Below are positions 46,573 to 56,769 of a DNA stretch of 64,000 nt, piece after piece. Location of the stretch: contig DATDJI010000018.1 of assembly GCA_036520615.1 (NCBI GenBank), positions 62,001 through 126,000 on the forward strand. Direction: 5' to 3'. The position numbers and the translations under genes were made by a program. This DNA comes from CAMCXE01 sp036520615. GTDB lineage: Bacteria; Pseudomonadota; Gammaproteobacteria; Pseudomonadales; Cellvibrionaceae. Position 1 is the stretch's first letter, and the number at the start of each line of letters is the position of its first letter. Under the pieces are notes generated by a model, which was not told the origin of the DNA, made no database searches, and was given only the letters and a program-made list of their open reading frames with translations.

Positions 46573-47727
46573 ATGAGTTTGCAACGGTGTGCATGGTTAG
46601 TAATTAGTGCGCGATTGTTTGGGCTGAGTATTGTATATGCGCTGACTTTAAATGCGGCTAGAGCCGAAACTGCTGCGCCATCTGATTTAGTCAGCAATAA
46701 TAAATCAGCAGAAAAACTGCGTTTATTCACATCAGCACATAGTATTACCTACGCAGAAAATATTTCGATTGACGCCTGGATGGATGATCTGCATACAACC
46801 GATACCTCCCCCGGTGAGTATGCATTTACGCGCAATTTTAGTGAGTTGGGATTTGCCTATGGGCAGATGAGTTTCGCGGGGTTTGTACGGCAAGATTATT
46901 ATTTGCATTTTAGTCAGGATACGTTTGATCTTGTTTACCAAGACAAAAACGATATTCCTTTTGACGCCAATCGACGTTATGAGATTCTTTTGGATGTGTC
47001 GCATGTGCAAATTCACGGCGCAAAAGTTGGCTATGATTTTTCACCATTAAAAAGCCTGCAAACTAGAATAGAAGCTAATTTTTTTGACGCGGAAGAAGTG
47101 CTGTTCGGCACGCTTGACGGGTACCTGGGCACTAATGCGGGTAAAATTAAAGGCGATTTATCGCTGGATTATAATTACACCGAGGACGTGGTGCTTGATC
47201 GTCCTCTTACACCCCCTGCAAGCGGACGCGGCCAATCGGTCGATGTGGAACTCTGGTGGCAGCCTATTGAGAAATTAAATACGCATTTTTTAGCGGAGGA
47301 TCTGTATAGCCAAATTAAATGGTCGCAAACACCTTTTACTCAGGCGACTATTACTACAGTGCGAACTGTCACCGACAGCAGCGGTGCCGTTCGGCGTGCG
47401 CCGACAATTTCCGGGCGCGAATATTTTCGTCAGGTAAAACAGCGTATTCCTCGTCACTTTCAGGCGGATATCGGCTATCAAATTATCGAGCCGTTAAGAA
47501 TTGAAGTGGTTCAGGAACGCTATGATGAGCTGGCGTTTAATCGTTTCATGGCACATTACCGTGTTTGGCCGAAGTTTGAGCTTGGGTTAGGATACGATGA
47601 GAAAGCCCGTGCACCGCGTTTGGAAGTTGCTAGCCCCTATTTAAGCCTGATGGCTTCGGCAGATAGTACCGACGGTAAAAAAGCCAAATTTGTTACTTTT
47701 AGCGCGGCAGTGCGCATAGCATTTTAA
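46573..47727 (+). CDS. Outer-membrane beta-barrel protein of unknown function
   Basis: 384 residues. A signal peptide runs to about residue 31 (LNAARA). The rest alternates amphipathic strands with short turns, often ending in Tyr or Phe, and the C-terminus VRIAF is a barrel-assembly signal. No enzyme motif is visible. I do not recognise the family with confidence. It stands alone, with its own promoter region and a convergent yjbR-type gene downstream. Confidence 0.7.
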   Translation: MSLQRCAWLVISARLFGLSIVYALTLNAARAETAAPSDLVSNNKSAEKLRLFTSAHSITYAENISIDAWMDDLHTTDTSPGEYAFTRNFSELGFAYGQMSFAGFVRQDYYLHFSQDTFDLVYQDKNDIPFDANRRYEILLDVSHVQIHGAKVGYDFSPLKSLQTRIEANFFDAEEVLFGTLDGYLGTNAGKIKGDLSLDYNYTEDVVLDRPLTPPASGRGQSVDVELWWQPIEKLNTHFLAEDLYSQIKWSQTPFTQATITTVRTVTDSSGAVRRAPTISGREYFRQVKQRIPRHFQADIGYQIIEPLRIEVVQERYDELAFNRFMAHYRVWPKFELGLGYDEKARAPRLEVASPYLSLMASADSTDGKKAKFVTFSAAVRIAF

Positions 47728-47817
47728 GAGCACGATAAATCGCATTCATTAGGCGAGCGGTTCGATAAACGCGGCGTTATTGCGGCCACTATTTAAATTG
47801 AAGCTAAAATCTAGGCC

Positions 47818-47844
47818 AAAAAAAAGCGACCCAATGCAGGTCGC
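47818..47844 (-). terminator. Terminator of the yjbR-type gene
   Basis: On the minus strand GCGACC, a seven-base loop and GGTCGC form a stem followed directly by eight T residues. It lies about 58 bases past the stop of the minus-strand gene. On the plus strand it could also serve the outer-membrane protein gene, but without a T-run. Confidence 0.85.
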
Positions 47845-47901
47845 CTCCTCTTATTAAATATGGCAAAAGCGTAAATATAAGCTCGTGCCTACCTGAATAG
47901 C

Positions 47902-48297
47902 TTAAGGATTAAGTTTACCCTTGTGGATAACATCAAAGCCGTGGCGCTGCACTAGGCCGTCTTGTTGGTCTTGTGGCAGGCCTTCCACTACTACGCTGTA
48001 GGAGTGATCCATCATGAATTTTAAGTCTTCTTCAGGGATGGAATCGTTAAGAATTAGGGTATTCCAGTGGCGTTTATTCATATGGTGGCCGGGAACTACA
48101 GCGTCGAATGTATCGCGCAGGCGCTCGGCTTCATCTGGGTCACATTTTAAATTCATCTGACCTGTGCCATGCAGGAAGCTTAAAGTGGCGAACACTTTGT
48201 GGCAGATTTTAAAAGAGGGGGAGTCCGAACCGAAGGGATAAACTTCCATGACCTCGGGTTTACTCAACAGATAAAGCTTACAAGCGTCGTAATTCAT
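47902..48297 (-). CDS. MmcQ/YjbR family protein
   Basis: 131 residues with the CyaY-like YjbR fold: the start YDACKLYLLSKPEVMEVYPFG, KICHKVFATLSF, and a C-terminal MNKRHWNTLILNDSIPEEDLKFMMDHSY. The family is widespread; some members bind DNA, but the cellular role is unclear. AAGGA precedes the ATG by about ten bases. Confidence 0.9.
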   Translation of the reverse strand: MNYDACKLYLLSKPEVMEVYPFGSDSPSFKICHKVFATLSFLHGTGQMNLKCDPDEAERLRDTFDAVVPGHHMNKRHWNTLILNDSIPEEDLKFMMDHSYSVVVEGLPQDQQDGLVQRHGFDVIHKGKLNP

Positions 48298-48535
48298 GGA
48301 TGATTATCCTTAGAGGCAAAAGGCCAGGGTTAAGGGTGAGGGCGAGAGGTATCGCGAAACACCGACAAAATAAGAATAAGGCGCTGCAGTAGCACGCCGG
48401 TACTTTTAATAGCCGCTAAGGTTAAACCATGCGCGCGCTGGCAACAAGCCATCTACAGGAGTTCACAACTCACTTGCTGGCGTTAGGGGCTGTACTGACT
48501 AAGCTTAACCAAGCATTACCTGTGGAGAGGAGTTT

Positions 48536-50542
48536 ATGGGACACATGAGTTTGCGGCAATTATTCGGTTTATTAACCGGCTTTATTCTATTTGCATTTTG
48601 CCTTTTCAGCGGGTTTGCTTGGATGCGCATGGAGCAATTACAGGTAAGTGGGCCTATTTACAATGCAGTAGTGCAAGGCAAAGATCTGGTTGCCGATATC
48701 TTGCCGCCCCCCGCTTATATTATTGAAGCGAATTTATTAGCCCATCAAATGACGCTAGCCTCCAGCAGCGAGCAAAAAATACTAATCAGCCAGGTAGACC
48801 AATTGCGGCGGGATTTCTTAGCGCGTAACCAGTATTGGCAACAACAGAATATTCCCGCAGAAATTAAAACACTGTTATCTACCGCCGCAGCGCCTGCCGA
48901 GCGCTTTTTTAACAGCTTAACGGGCCGTTTGGCCACTGCAATGCAAGCGGGGGAGGCGGCCCGTGCCACAGATGTGCTCAAAGATATGCAAACGGATTAC
49001 ACCGCGCACAGGCAGGCAATTGATAAGCTCGTTTTGCAACTAGCAGTATTAAATAAAGAAATGGAAACTGGTGCCGCACAGACAGTAACTTCGACACGTT
49101 GGCAACTAGGGTGGGTATTTTTAGGTATCGCCATTATGTGTTTGGCCGCAGCGCAGTGGGCGAGAATAAAAGTTATTAAATCGGTGGGAGGTGAACTCTC
49201 TACCGCTTTGTACTGGGTTGGGCGCTTAAGCGAAGGGGATCTGCGCGAGCGGCCCACAAATTCCGCGGAGGGTAGTTTATTAGCGGCTTTCGGCAATTTA
49301 ACAGACAAAATTAATCGCGTATTGCAGGGCATCGACAGTACCAACCGGGAAGTGGGGCAGTCTATTTACCAGGTGATGTCCGTCTCGAAGCAAATAACCC
49401 AGGTCAGTGCAGATCGCCAGCGCGGCGCCGATTTGGTTAACCAGACCACGCAGAGCCTTTTTGCTGGTCTCGGCCGCGTTAAGCATTTAGTAGAAGATAC
49501 TCAGCTGAGCACACAAAATGCTGCTAATCGCGCCCAGCAGGGTTTAAATGCAGTGTCGCAAATTCGCATGCATGTTGCACAAACTGTGGACAAGGTTCTG
49601 CATAGTGAAACCTCAATGCGCGAATTGGCAGCCGCTACTGGCGAGATTCACTCAATTGTTAGCAGTATTAAAGCGATTGCCGATCAAACTAATTTATTGG
49701 CGCTAAATGCCGCAATTGAAGCGGCCAGAGCTGGCGAACAGGGGCGCGGTTTTGCCGTCGTGGCTGATGAAGTGCGCACATTGGCCACCCGTACCGGCGA
49801 GGCCACGGCACAAATTACTCAATTGGTTAGCGGCCTAAACACAAAAGTGGATGCCACATTGCTGACAATGTGCCAAGTGGCTGAAGTTGTAACACAGGTG
49901 CAAAGTTACACCGATGAAAATGACGAATCTATTTCGGAAATTGCCCGATCAGCGCAGCAAAATCATGCTGCCAGCAGTGAAATATTGCAGGCAACGCAGG
50001 AACAATTGCAGCATATTGAATTGCTGAATAAACAAATTGCCGAATTATTTTCAGCCCTTAAATACAGTGATACCACCCTAAAAATTACTACAACAATTTC
50101 TAACGCATTAGAAAAAACCTTGACTGATTTGCAGGCGCAAATAGGTTTTTTCAAATTTATTCCCACTGCGCTGGAGGATCCGCATCCGAATACCAAGCGA
50201 GAGCACCCGCGTTTGCGCAATAGTTTGCTTGTAATGGCGGGGCTGCCCGGAATGGAAAAGGTGCAAGGCGTAACTGTGGATTTTAGTCTGGGCGGGATGA
50301 GACTTGCGACACCTACGCTTCTGAAAGCCGATAAACACGATTTGATCGAATTACTTATTAAGCCTCCGTCCAATCAATTAAACGGCTACCTAAGTCGTGC
50401 GCCGATACAATTACAAGGCCGCGTCGTACGAATTCATCAGGAGGGTGACGAAATGCACTACGGCATTTCGTTTGAAGATTTAGCCGCCAACCAACAGCGC
50501 GAACTTGAATTGGTACAGTCGTTTTATTTGGCTGCAGCATAA
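48536..50542 (+). CDS. Methyl-accepting chemoreceptor with C-terminal PilZ (c-di-GMP-binding) domain
   Basis: 668 residues; GGAGAGGAG precedes the ATG. A first membrane helix near 8-29 and a second near 195-215 (WVFLGIAIMCLAAAQWA) frame a helical periplasmic sensor. A HAMP segment and signalling domain follow, with hairpin tip IADQTNLLALNAAIEAARAGE and RGFAVVADEVRTLATRTGEA. The C-terminal 120 residues are a PilZ domain: R-x-x-x-R at Arg555 and Arg559 (REHPR), and D-x-S-x-x-G at Asp582, Ser584 and Gly587 (DFSLGG). Both c-di-GMP-contact motifs are intact, so the receptor should bind c-di-GMP directly. It has no kinase of its own; PilI or ChpC with ChpA are possible partners. Confidence 0.92.
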   Translation: MGHMSLRQLFGLLTGFILFAFCLFSGFAWMRMEQLQVSGPIYNAVVQGKDLVADILPPPAYIIEANLLAHQMTLASSSEQKILISQVDQLRRDFLARNQYWQQQNIPAEIKTLLSTAAAPAERFFNSLTGRLATAMQAGEAARATDVLKDMQTDYTAHRQAIDKLVLQLAVLNKEMETGAAQTVTSTRWQLGWVFLGIAIMCLAAAQWARIKVIKSVGGELSTALYWVGRLSEGDLRERPTNSAEGSLLAAFGNLTDKINRVLQGIDSTNREVGQSIYQVMSVSKQITQVSADRQRGADLVNQTTQSLFAGLGRVKHLVEDTQLSTQNAANRAQQGLNAVSQIRMHVAQTVDKVLHSETSMRELAAATGEIHSIVSSIKAIADQTNLLALNAAIEAARAGEQGRGFAVVADEVRTLATRTGEATAQITQLVSGLNTKVDATLLTMCQVAEVVTQVQSYTDENDESISEIARSAQQNHAASSEILQATQEQLQHIELLNKQIAELFSALKYSDTTLKITTTISNALEKTLTDLQAQIGFFKFIPTALEDPHPNTKREHPRLRNSLLVMAGLPGMEKVQGVTVDFSLGGMRLATPTLLKADKHDLIELLIKPPSNQLNGYLSRAPIQLQGRVVRIHQEGDEMHYGISFEDLAANQQRELELVQSFYLAAA

Positions 50543-50718
50543 AATCTCAAAATTATTTGTTCACATACAGTGCATGCTGCGCGGTCCTTGCCGTGTCCTA
50601 CACATCGGCTGAAGGGCTGCGTTTCAAGTTAAATTCGATTTAATGCAGCCCATTCTCATTTAGACTATTAAAGTCCCCCGAAGCCAAGCATAATTGTCCG
50701 CTGCTAAGCGAGGTGATT

Positions 50719-53007
50719 ATGACGGTTAATATTATTTACTCCCAAATAGCCCAAGAGCTAAATGTGGCAAATGCACAGGTGGCTGCCGCTTGCCAATTAT
50801 TGGATGAAGGCTCAACTGTACCTTTTATTGCACGTTACCGCAAAGAAGTGACTGGCGGGCTTGATGATAATCAGCTGCGCCTGCTCGCTGAACGACTTGA
50901 TTATCTGCGCGAATTAACCGCACGCAAAACTAGCATATTAAAATCCATTCAAGAGCAGGGTAAATTAACTCCGGCGCTGGAGGCGGCCATTAATACAGCG
51001 CCGACAAAAACATTATTGGAAGATTTATATTTACCGTATAAACCTAAGCGTCGCACGAAAGCGCAGATTGCCAAAGAGGCGGGCCTTGAGCCATTGGCAT
51101 TAGCGTTATTAAATAATCCTGAGCAAGCTCCACAGCATTTAGCCGGCAATTTTATAAATCTTGCAGCGAGTATCGCCGATATAAAAGACGCTCTAGAAGG
51201 CGCTAAACACATATTAATTGAATTATTTAGCGAAACCGCTCCTTTGTTGGAAAAGCTGCGTCAGCAACAACAAGAACATGCCTTTGTGGAAGTGCGTGTG
51301 GCTAAAGGTAAAGAGACGCAAGCGAGTAAGTTTCAAGATTATTTTGACTACCGTGAGGCCTGGAAAAAAATTCCCAGCCATCGTGCCTTAGCTATTTTTC
51401 GCGGTGAAAAAGAAAATGTTTTGGTGGTATCGCTTAAGCATCCCGACGAAGACATTGCTCATCCATGTATTGGTATTATCGCCGCGCAATTTTCCATTGC
51501 TGATCGCAAGCGCAGTGCCGATGCCTGGCTTTTATCCGTGGTTGCCGCTGCCTGGCAGCAAAAATTGAGCAAACAAATTGAAACAGATTTAATGGGGCAC
51601 TTGCGTGAACAAGCAGAAGCGGAAGCTATTCAGGTTTTTGCGCGCAATTTAAAAGATTTATTGTTAGCCGCTCCGGCCGGGCAAAAAATTACTCTGGGGT
51701 TGGATCCTGGTTTGCGCACAGGCGTTAAAGTTGTGGTGTTGGATGCAACCGGGCAAGTGCTTGATCACTGCGCAATATTTCCCCATCAGCCACACAATAA
51801 AATTGTCGAAGCCGCATCTGTAGTACTAAAGCTCTTAAAAAAATATCAAGTACAATTAATTGCGATAGGTAATGGTACGGCGAGCCGCGAAACGGAAAAA
51901 TTTATCGCCGATATTATGAAGGCGCAGCCGGAATTAAATGTGCAAAAAATCGTTGTCAGCGAGGCAGGCGCCTCGGTTTATTCGGCGTCGGAACTCGCCG
52001 CGAAAGAATTCCCGGAATTAGACGTAACCATTCGCGGCGCAATTTCAATTGGCCGCCGTTTACAGGACCCGCTGGCTGAGCTGGTAAAAATAGATCCTAA
52101 AGCCATAGGTGTCGGTCAGTATCAACACGACGTATCGCAAACTCATTTGGCGCGTTCATTAGATGCTGTAGTTGAGGATTGTGTAAACGCCGTAGGTGTC
52201 GAAGTAAACACCGCATCGGCACCGTTGCTTGCGCGCGTGGCAGGTTTAAATGTGACCATTGCCAATAATATTGTGGCGTTTCGCAATGAAAAGGGCGCAT
52301 TTAAAAATCGCCAGCAATTATTAAAAGTACCTCGTTTGGGCGCTAAAGCATTTGAGCAGGCGGCGGGATTTTTGCGAATCCACAAAGCGCAAAACCCACT
52401 GGATGCCTCTGGTGTGCATCCGGAATCTTATTCATTGGTTGAAACGATTGCAGCCAAACATCAGCGCAGTATTTCGGCATTAATTGGCGATAGTAGTTTT
52501 TTGCGCAGTTTAAAACCCAGCGATTATGCCAATGCTCAATTTGGTGTGCCGACGATTACCGACATTTTAAAAGAATTAGATAAACCCGGTCGCGATCCGC
52601 GCCCTGAATTTAAAACCGCACAATTTAAAGAAGGCATCGAAAAATTAACTGATGTTGAGCCCGGTATGATTTTGCAGGGTGTTATTACTAACGTCACGAA
52701 TTTTGGCGCGTTTGTCGATATAGGTGTACACCAGGACGGTTTGGTACATATTTCTATGTTATCGCACCAATTTGTTAAAGACCCGCATGCGGTGGTCAAA
52801 GCGGGCGATATAGTGTCAGTGAAAGTCATGGAGGTGGATGCCGCACGCAAACGTATTGCGCTTTCCATGCGGTTAGATGATGCGCCGGGCCAGCCGACGG
52901 CTAAACCTCAAACCCAACGCTCTGCTGCGCAGCCTCGCACAGATGCGGCTTCACCCTCTGGCACTATGGCTGCCTTATTTAATCAGGCGCTGCAAAAAAA
53001 GAAATAA
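50719..53007 (+). CDS. tex: Transcription accessory protein Tex
   Basis: 762 residues from ATG 50719 (GAGG five bases upstream; a GTG six bases earlier is less likely). Tex is a conserved nucleic-acid-binding protein affecting transcription and stress survival. Domain order: N-terminal helical region, YqgF-like nuclease fold (LGLDPGLRTGVKVVVLDATG), helix-hairpin-helix motifs (NTASAPLLARVAGLN, LLKVPRLGAKAFEQAAGFLRI) and a C-terminal S1 RNA-binding domain (GVITNVTNFGAFVDIGVHQDGLVHIS). Full length. A possible hairpin (AAATCTCA...TGAGATTT, 53024-53056) follows the stop without a T-run. Confidence 0.96.
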   Translation: MTVNIIYSQIAQELNVANAQVAAACQLLDEGSTVPFIARYRKEVTGGLDDNQLRLLAERLDYLRELTARKTSILKSIQEQGKLTPALEAAINTAPTKTLLEDLYLPYKPKRRTKAQIAKEAGLEPLALALLNNPEQAPQHLAGNFINLAASIADIKDALEGAKHILIELFSETAPLLEKLRQQQQEHAFVEVRVAKGKETQASKFQDYFDYREAWKKIPSHRALAIFRGEKENVLVVSLKHPDEDIAHPCIGIIAAQFSIADRKRSADAWLLSVVAAAWQQKLSKQIETDLMGHLREQAEAEAIQVFARNLKDLLLAAPAGQKITLGLDPGLRTGVKVVVLDATGQVLDHCAIFPHQPHNKIVEAASVVLKLLKKYQVQLIAIGNGTASRETEKFIADIMKAQPELNVQKIVVSEAGASVYSASELAAKEFPELDVTIRGAISIGRRLQDPLAELVKIDPKAIGVGQYQHDVSQTHLARSLDAVVEDCVNAVGVEVNTASAPLLARVAGLNVTIANNIVAFRNEKGAFKNRQQLLKVPRLGAKAFEQAAGFLRIHKAQNPLDASGVHPESYSLVETIAAKHQRSISALIGDSSFLRSLKPSDYANAQFGVPTITDILKELDKPGRDPRPEFKTAQFKEGIEKLTDVEPGMILQGVITNVTNFGAFVDIGVHQDGLVHISMLSHQFVKDPHAVVKAGDIVSVKVMEVDAARKRIALSMRLDDAPGQPTAKPQTQRSAAQPRTDAASPSGTMAALFNQALQKKK

Positions 53008-53123
53008 TTAATGAATGCTATAAAAATCTCAGCGCCTCAGCTTTTAGTTGAGATTTATAACGTCGAGAGAGCGGAAATTTTTAAAGTTGTTGGCTAATGA
53101 CAACCCATTAATTGGAATTAATC

Positions 53124-53888
53124 GTGACTAATTTAACGCAATGTCCAGCACAAATTGTAATTGATGATTTAACCGAGCGGCGTTTAACGCATAAACAAGG
53201 CGCGCAATTAATGCAGGCGCCGCAGTCATTAGAGCAGGCATTTTCATGGCAGCAAGCTGTTGCCGCACAATTAGCAAGCCAGGGTAAACCGATTATCGGA
53301 TGGAAAAGTGCACTGCCTAATGAGGGCCGTTGGGGGCTGGCACCTATGTATCAGCAGTATTCAGGGGTGACATGCCCTCTGCCCGGTAATCAAGCCACTG
53401 CCACTGTGGAGCCTGAATTTGCTTGGCGCTTAACGCGAGATTTATTGCCACAAGGGCAACCACTGGGTACTGAAACGCTCCGCCAGGCGATGCAATGCCA
53501 TTTAGCGATTGAAATTATTTTTGATCGTTTTAGTCAAGGTGAAAATGTAGATTATTACAGCCGGTTAGCTGATGGTTTATTAAATCAGGGCGTGTGGTTA
53601 GGCCCAGCGATTACCGATGCACCGGTTCGAATTCCGCTGCTTTGGAAGAGTGAGAATCTGCAACATAGTGCAGTGGGCGTGCATCCTGCTGGTGACGCAT
53701 TCGCACCGGTAGAATGGTTAGTAGCGTTTTTACACCAACGCAATATAGGCTTGTACACAGGGCAAATTATTATTACCGGCTCATTAAATGGTTTATGGCG
53801 TCTGCCAGTAAATCAGCCTGTAACAATTGAATATGCAGAATTAGCAATTGTTGAAATTGAGTTTGCCTCTGCATTAAATGCAGCCTAA
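53124..53888 (+). CDS. 2-keto-4-pentenoate hydratase-family protein (FAH fold)
   Basis: 254 residues from GTG 53124 with GGA nine bases upstream; a TTG at 53112 has no ribosome binding site. The pattern matches MhpD/HpaH-like hydratases: an N-terminal helix pair, GWKSALPNEG (usually GYKIGLT), VEPEFAWRLTRDLL for the metal-binding Glu pair, MQCHLAIEIIFDRF, and TGSLNGLWRLP near the end. Such enzymes add water to 2-hydroxypenta-2,4-dienoate in aromatic degradation. No other pathway gene is near, so its substrate may differ. Confidence 0.8.
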   Translation: MTNLTQCPAQIVIDDLTERRLTHKQGAQLMQAPQSLEQAFSWQQAVAAQLASQGKPIIGWKSALPNEGRWGLAPMYQQYSGVTCPLPGNQATATVEPEFAWRLTRDLLPQGQPLGTETLRQAMQCHLAIEIIFDRFSQGENVDYYSRLADGLLNQGVWLGPAITDAPVRIPLLWKSENLQHSAVGVHPAGDAFAPVEWLVAFLHQRNIGLYTGQIIITGSLNGLWRLPVNQPVTIEYAELAIVEIEFASALNAA

Positions 53889-54026
53889 ATACGTTCGGTT
53901 GTTATTCCGTAAGAATCGCGCACTGGCTTTAAAACAGTAAGCGTATCTAGGTGGTTATCGGTTGGAATGTGTAGAATTAGGAATGCTCTAATTATAAGTT
54001 CCCAAGGTGCAATAACTTACCCGCAA

Positions 54027-56609
54027 TTAATTACCGCTAATTTCTCGCACTAATCGAAATCCCGTCACATTATCCGCTTTGCCATCATGCGGGCTTGCGT
54101 TACTGGCTGTGCATTGGTCCATGGCGGTTTCGCGCGAGCCACCTAAAGCCGCTGCGCTGCCTCCTGCCATGGCCCACTCGCGGGCGTTACCGATATGGTT
54201 TACCAAACCCCAGCGATTAGCGCCGCCCACGGTGGCACTGACCAATACATCACCCTTTTGAATGCCGCGGGAATTTAATGTGCAATTGCGGTTTGGGTCC
54301 GGTTGATCGTTACCGGCGCGGGCGGCATACACCCATTCAGTGCGTGTCGGGAGGCGATAAATTTTACCGGTTTTTTTGCTCAGCCATTCGGCGTAGCCCT
54401 GTGCCTGTGTGAGGCTAATTTGCGTTGCGGGTAAATTACCATCGCCCGATAAAGCACTGCAGCGGCCCGAGCTTTTGCAATAGGCATTAAATTCATCGAC
54501 GGTAATTTCATATTTACCTATGGCAAAGGCTTTTACATCGCCACTTGCGGGCACTACAACAAGGTTTGGAGTTCTGCTGCCATCGCTTAGCGCGTCTTTA
54601 CAGCTACCTCTACCACCGGTAGCGCCGAGCCCTGCCAAACTTAATGGGCAATTATCTTTCGCGGCAAATTGCAAACTGCTTAAAAGAGCGTTAGCAGGGA
54701 ATAAACGCAGAGACATTTTTTTCAATTCTTCTGCGCGGGGCACAGAAGATTCACTAATTTTTTTAACACAACCAGCCAGCGCCGCAATTATTTTCGGCTC
54801 ATCTTTGGCGTAATTTTGTGCATTAATGGATTTTAATTTTCCCACAGAAATTTCTAAATCACGTATATCAGGAGTGCTGGCGCAGGCTAACTGATTAGTG
54901 ACCGTGTCCAGGGCAACCTTATAGTGATCATCAGGCTCGGGCGTAGTTTTAGGTTGAGCTGTAGTAGTTGTGGTGACAGGATTTTGGGTGACTTGCTGAG
55001 CTTGTTGTTGCGCACGCTGTTGAGCCTCTGCTAAACGCTTTTGCTCAGCCTCTTGTATTTTAGCGGCAAGCGCTGCGATTTTACTTTGAAAATCCAACGC
55101 TTGTTGCTGATCTGGCCCGTAGCGTTCGTAATTTTTAAATAATGCCTGGGCGTCGCTTAGCGCATCTTTTTTCAATGCTTCTTCAATTTTAGGGCCGTAC
55201 ATGCCGATAATTTTTTGCCGCAAGCCCTGCCACCAGGTATTTTGCTCGCCAACTAATTGTTTGCCCTCTGACATCTCCGACCAAAGCTGCTCCTGCCAGC
55301 CTGCACTAAATGTAGGCTCGGCTAATAATTTTTTAATAGCTTTTTCACTTAATTCCTGGCGCAAACGCTTTTCAATAGAGAGGACATCTGGCCCTTGTTG
55401 TGGCTGCGGCCAAAAATAATAAGCAGCGCCACCTGCGGCTAATAATGCGCAAAATAATATCCAGGCTAAGGCATTTTTTTGCGTATTTTTGTAGCTAAAT
55501 AATTGCCAAAATTCCTCCACCGAGGCGATGCGGTCACTGCGGTGAAATGCCAGGGCAAGTTCAATAGCGCGCCACTGGCGTTTATTTAACGTAGCTATGC
55601 GTTTGGGTTTCAATTGCAGCGTGATGGCTTCGGTCGCCGGTTTGCGATTAAACGGATGCTGGCCGGTAAACATTTCATAGGCAATACAGCCTAAAGCGTA
55701 AATATCATCACGGGCATCGGGAGTCTCGCCTTTTAACATTTCTAAGCTTGCATAAGCGGGTGTCAATGCACCAAGGCTGCCGGCATCGAATAACGTATGG
55801 TCTTCCTCTCCAGTATGGGCGGATAAATCGGCAATAGCTGCTGCACGGGCTATACCGAAATCCAATACTTTGGCCGTAGAATTTTTAATAACAAAAATAT
55901 TGCCCGGTTTAAAATCCGAGTGAATAATTTTATGGCGATGAGCGTGAATTAATGCAGCGCTAATATCGCGCAGAATTCTGTGTGCGTCTTCTGGTAATAA
56001 GCCGGTAGCTTTATATTGGGAAATTAATTTATCCAGCGGCTTGCCGTCTAAAAATTCCATTGTCATAAATACCGTTTCGCCATCGCGGTCGAAATCGTGC
56101 ACGTTGACAATATTAGGGTGGGCAATTTTTTGCGTTTTGCGCGATTCTCGCTGTAGGGATATAAATGCCTCAGGATGCTCCTTAAATGCTTCGCCTAATA
56201 CTTTAATGGCCACATAAGGCTCGCGATCCTGAGCTTCAACTTTTAATAAATCCTTCGCCTTATAAACCACACCCATGCCGCCTGCACCGAGTATTTCCTC
56301 AATAACAAAGCGGCCTTTTAAAATTCGCGATTGCGCTTCAGCGCGGGGCTTGCTTCCGCTAATCTGCGTTGCCATTTCCGTGCTGGCTTGTGCAGGCCTT
56401 GCCACTTCTGAGATCGGGCGTTTTTGGCGGGAGGCGCCTACCGGTTGTAGTAGCGTGACAAATTCTGCGACGAGGTTTTCCCCTTCAGGAGTGGATTCCA
56501 ACGGGCGAGCAGGTGGAGGTGGTGTTGGGGGAGTGGCGGGCACGGATGGGGGATTAGGCGGCACCTCACGGCGCGGAGGCATAAATTGTGTGCGATCGTC
56601 ATCACTCAT
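54027..56609 (-). CDS. Membrane Ser/Thr protein kinase fused to a periplasmic SUMF1/FGE-like domain (PpkA-like)
   Basis: 860 residues from ATG 56609 (AAGGAAG upstream; an ATG 15 bases earlier is less likely). A proline-rich start with MSDDDRTQFMPPRR precedes a Hanks-type kinase (about 105-360): GAGGMGVVYKA, VAIK, catalytic HSDFKPGN (Ser replaces the usual Arg) and LDFGIAR. One membrane helix (ALAWILFCALLAAGGAAYYFW) leads to a Gln/Ala-rich coiled coil and a C-terminal formylglycine-generating-enzyme-like domain (YEITVDEFNAYCKSS, YRLPTRTEWVYAAR, NAREWAMAGG). Kinases of this layout often activate type VI secretion through FHA partners, and the DDRTQF motif could be the phospho-site. No secretion genes are adjacent. 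Confidence 0.88.
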   Translation of the reverse strand: MSDDDRTQFMPPRREVPPNPPSVPATPPTPPPPARPLESTPEGENLVAEFVTLLQPVGASRQKRPISEVARPAQASTEMATQISGSKPRAEAQSRILKGRFVIEEILGAGGMGVVYKAKDLLKVEAQDREPYVAIKVLGEAFKEHPEAFISLQRESRKTQKIAHPNIVNVHDFDRDGETVFMTMEFLDGKPLDKLISQYKATGLLPEDAHRILRDISAALIHAHRHKIIHSDFKPGNIFVIKNSTAKVLDFGIARAAAIADLSAHTGEEDHTLFDAGSLGALTPAYASLEMLKGETPDARDDIYALGCIAYEMFTGQHPFNRKPATEAITLQLKPKRIATLNKRQWRAIELALAFHRSDRIASVEEFWQLFSYKNTQKNALAWILFCALLAAGGAAYYFWPQPQQGPDVLSIEKRLRQELSEKAIKKLLAEPTFSAGWQEQLWSEMSEGKQLVGEQNTWWQGLRQKIIGMYGPKIEEALKKDALSDAQALFKNYERYGPDQQQALDFQSKIAALAAKIQEAEQKRLAEAQQRAQQQAQQVTQNPVTTTTTAQPKTTPEPDDHYKVALDTVTNQLACASTPDIRDLEISVGKLKSINAQNYAKDEPKIIAALAGCVKKISESSVPRAEELKKMSLRLFPANALLSSLQFAAKDNCPLSLAGLGATGGRGSCKDALSDGSRTPNLVVVPASGDVKAFAIGKYEITVDEFNAYCKSSGRCSALSGDGNLPATQISLTQAQGYAEWLSKKTGKIYRLPTRTEWVYAARAGNDQPDPNRNCTLNSRGIQKGDVLVSATVGGANRWGLVNHIGNAREWAMAGGSAAALGGSRETAMDQCTASNASPHDGKADNVTGFRLVREISGN

Positions 56610-56769
56610 GGGCACTTCCTTCATATTTCAGCTGTGGAAGTTTAAGGGGTAGACTGGGTTTTGCCAAACGCTCAACGCCTGCGGCTGCGCAGGCGATTGG
56701 TCTGATACGTGAGCCAAAATATTTCTACGAAGTGCTCACGTAAGCTCTGCGGATAAAAAGACGCTTGTG

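Noticed and set aside
53024..53056. Hairpin after tex as a terminator
   Set aside because: The stem has a 17-base loop and no T-run, so it is mentioned only with tex.
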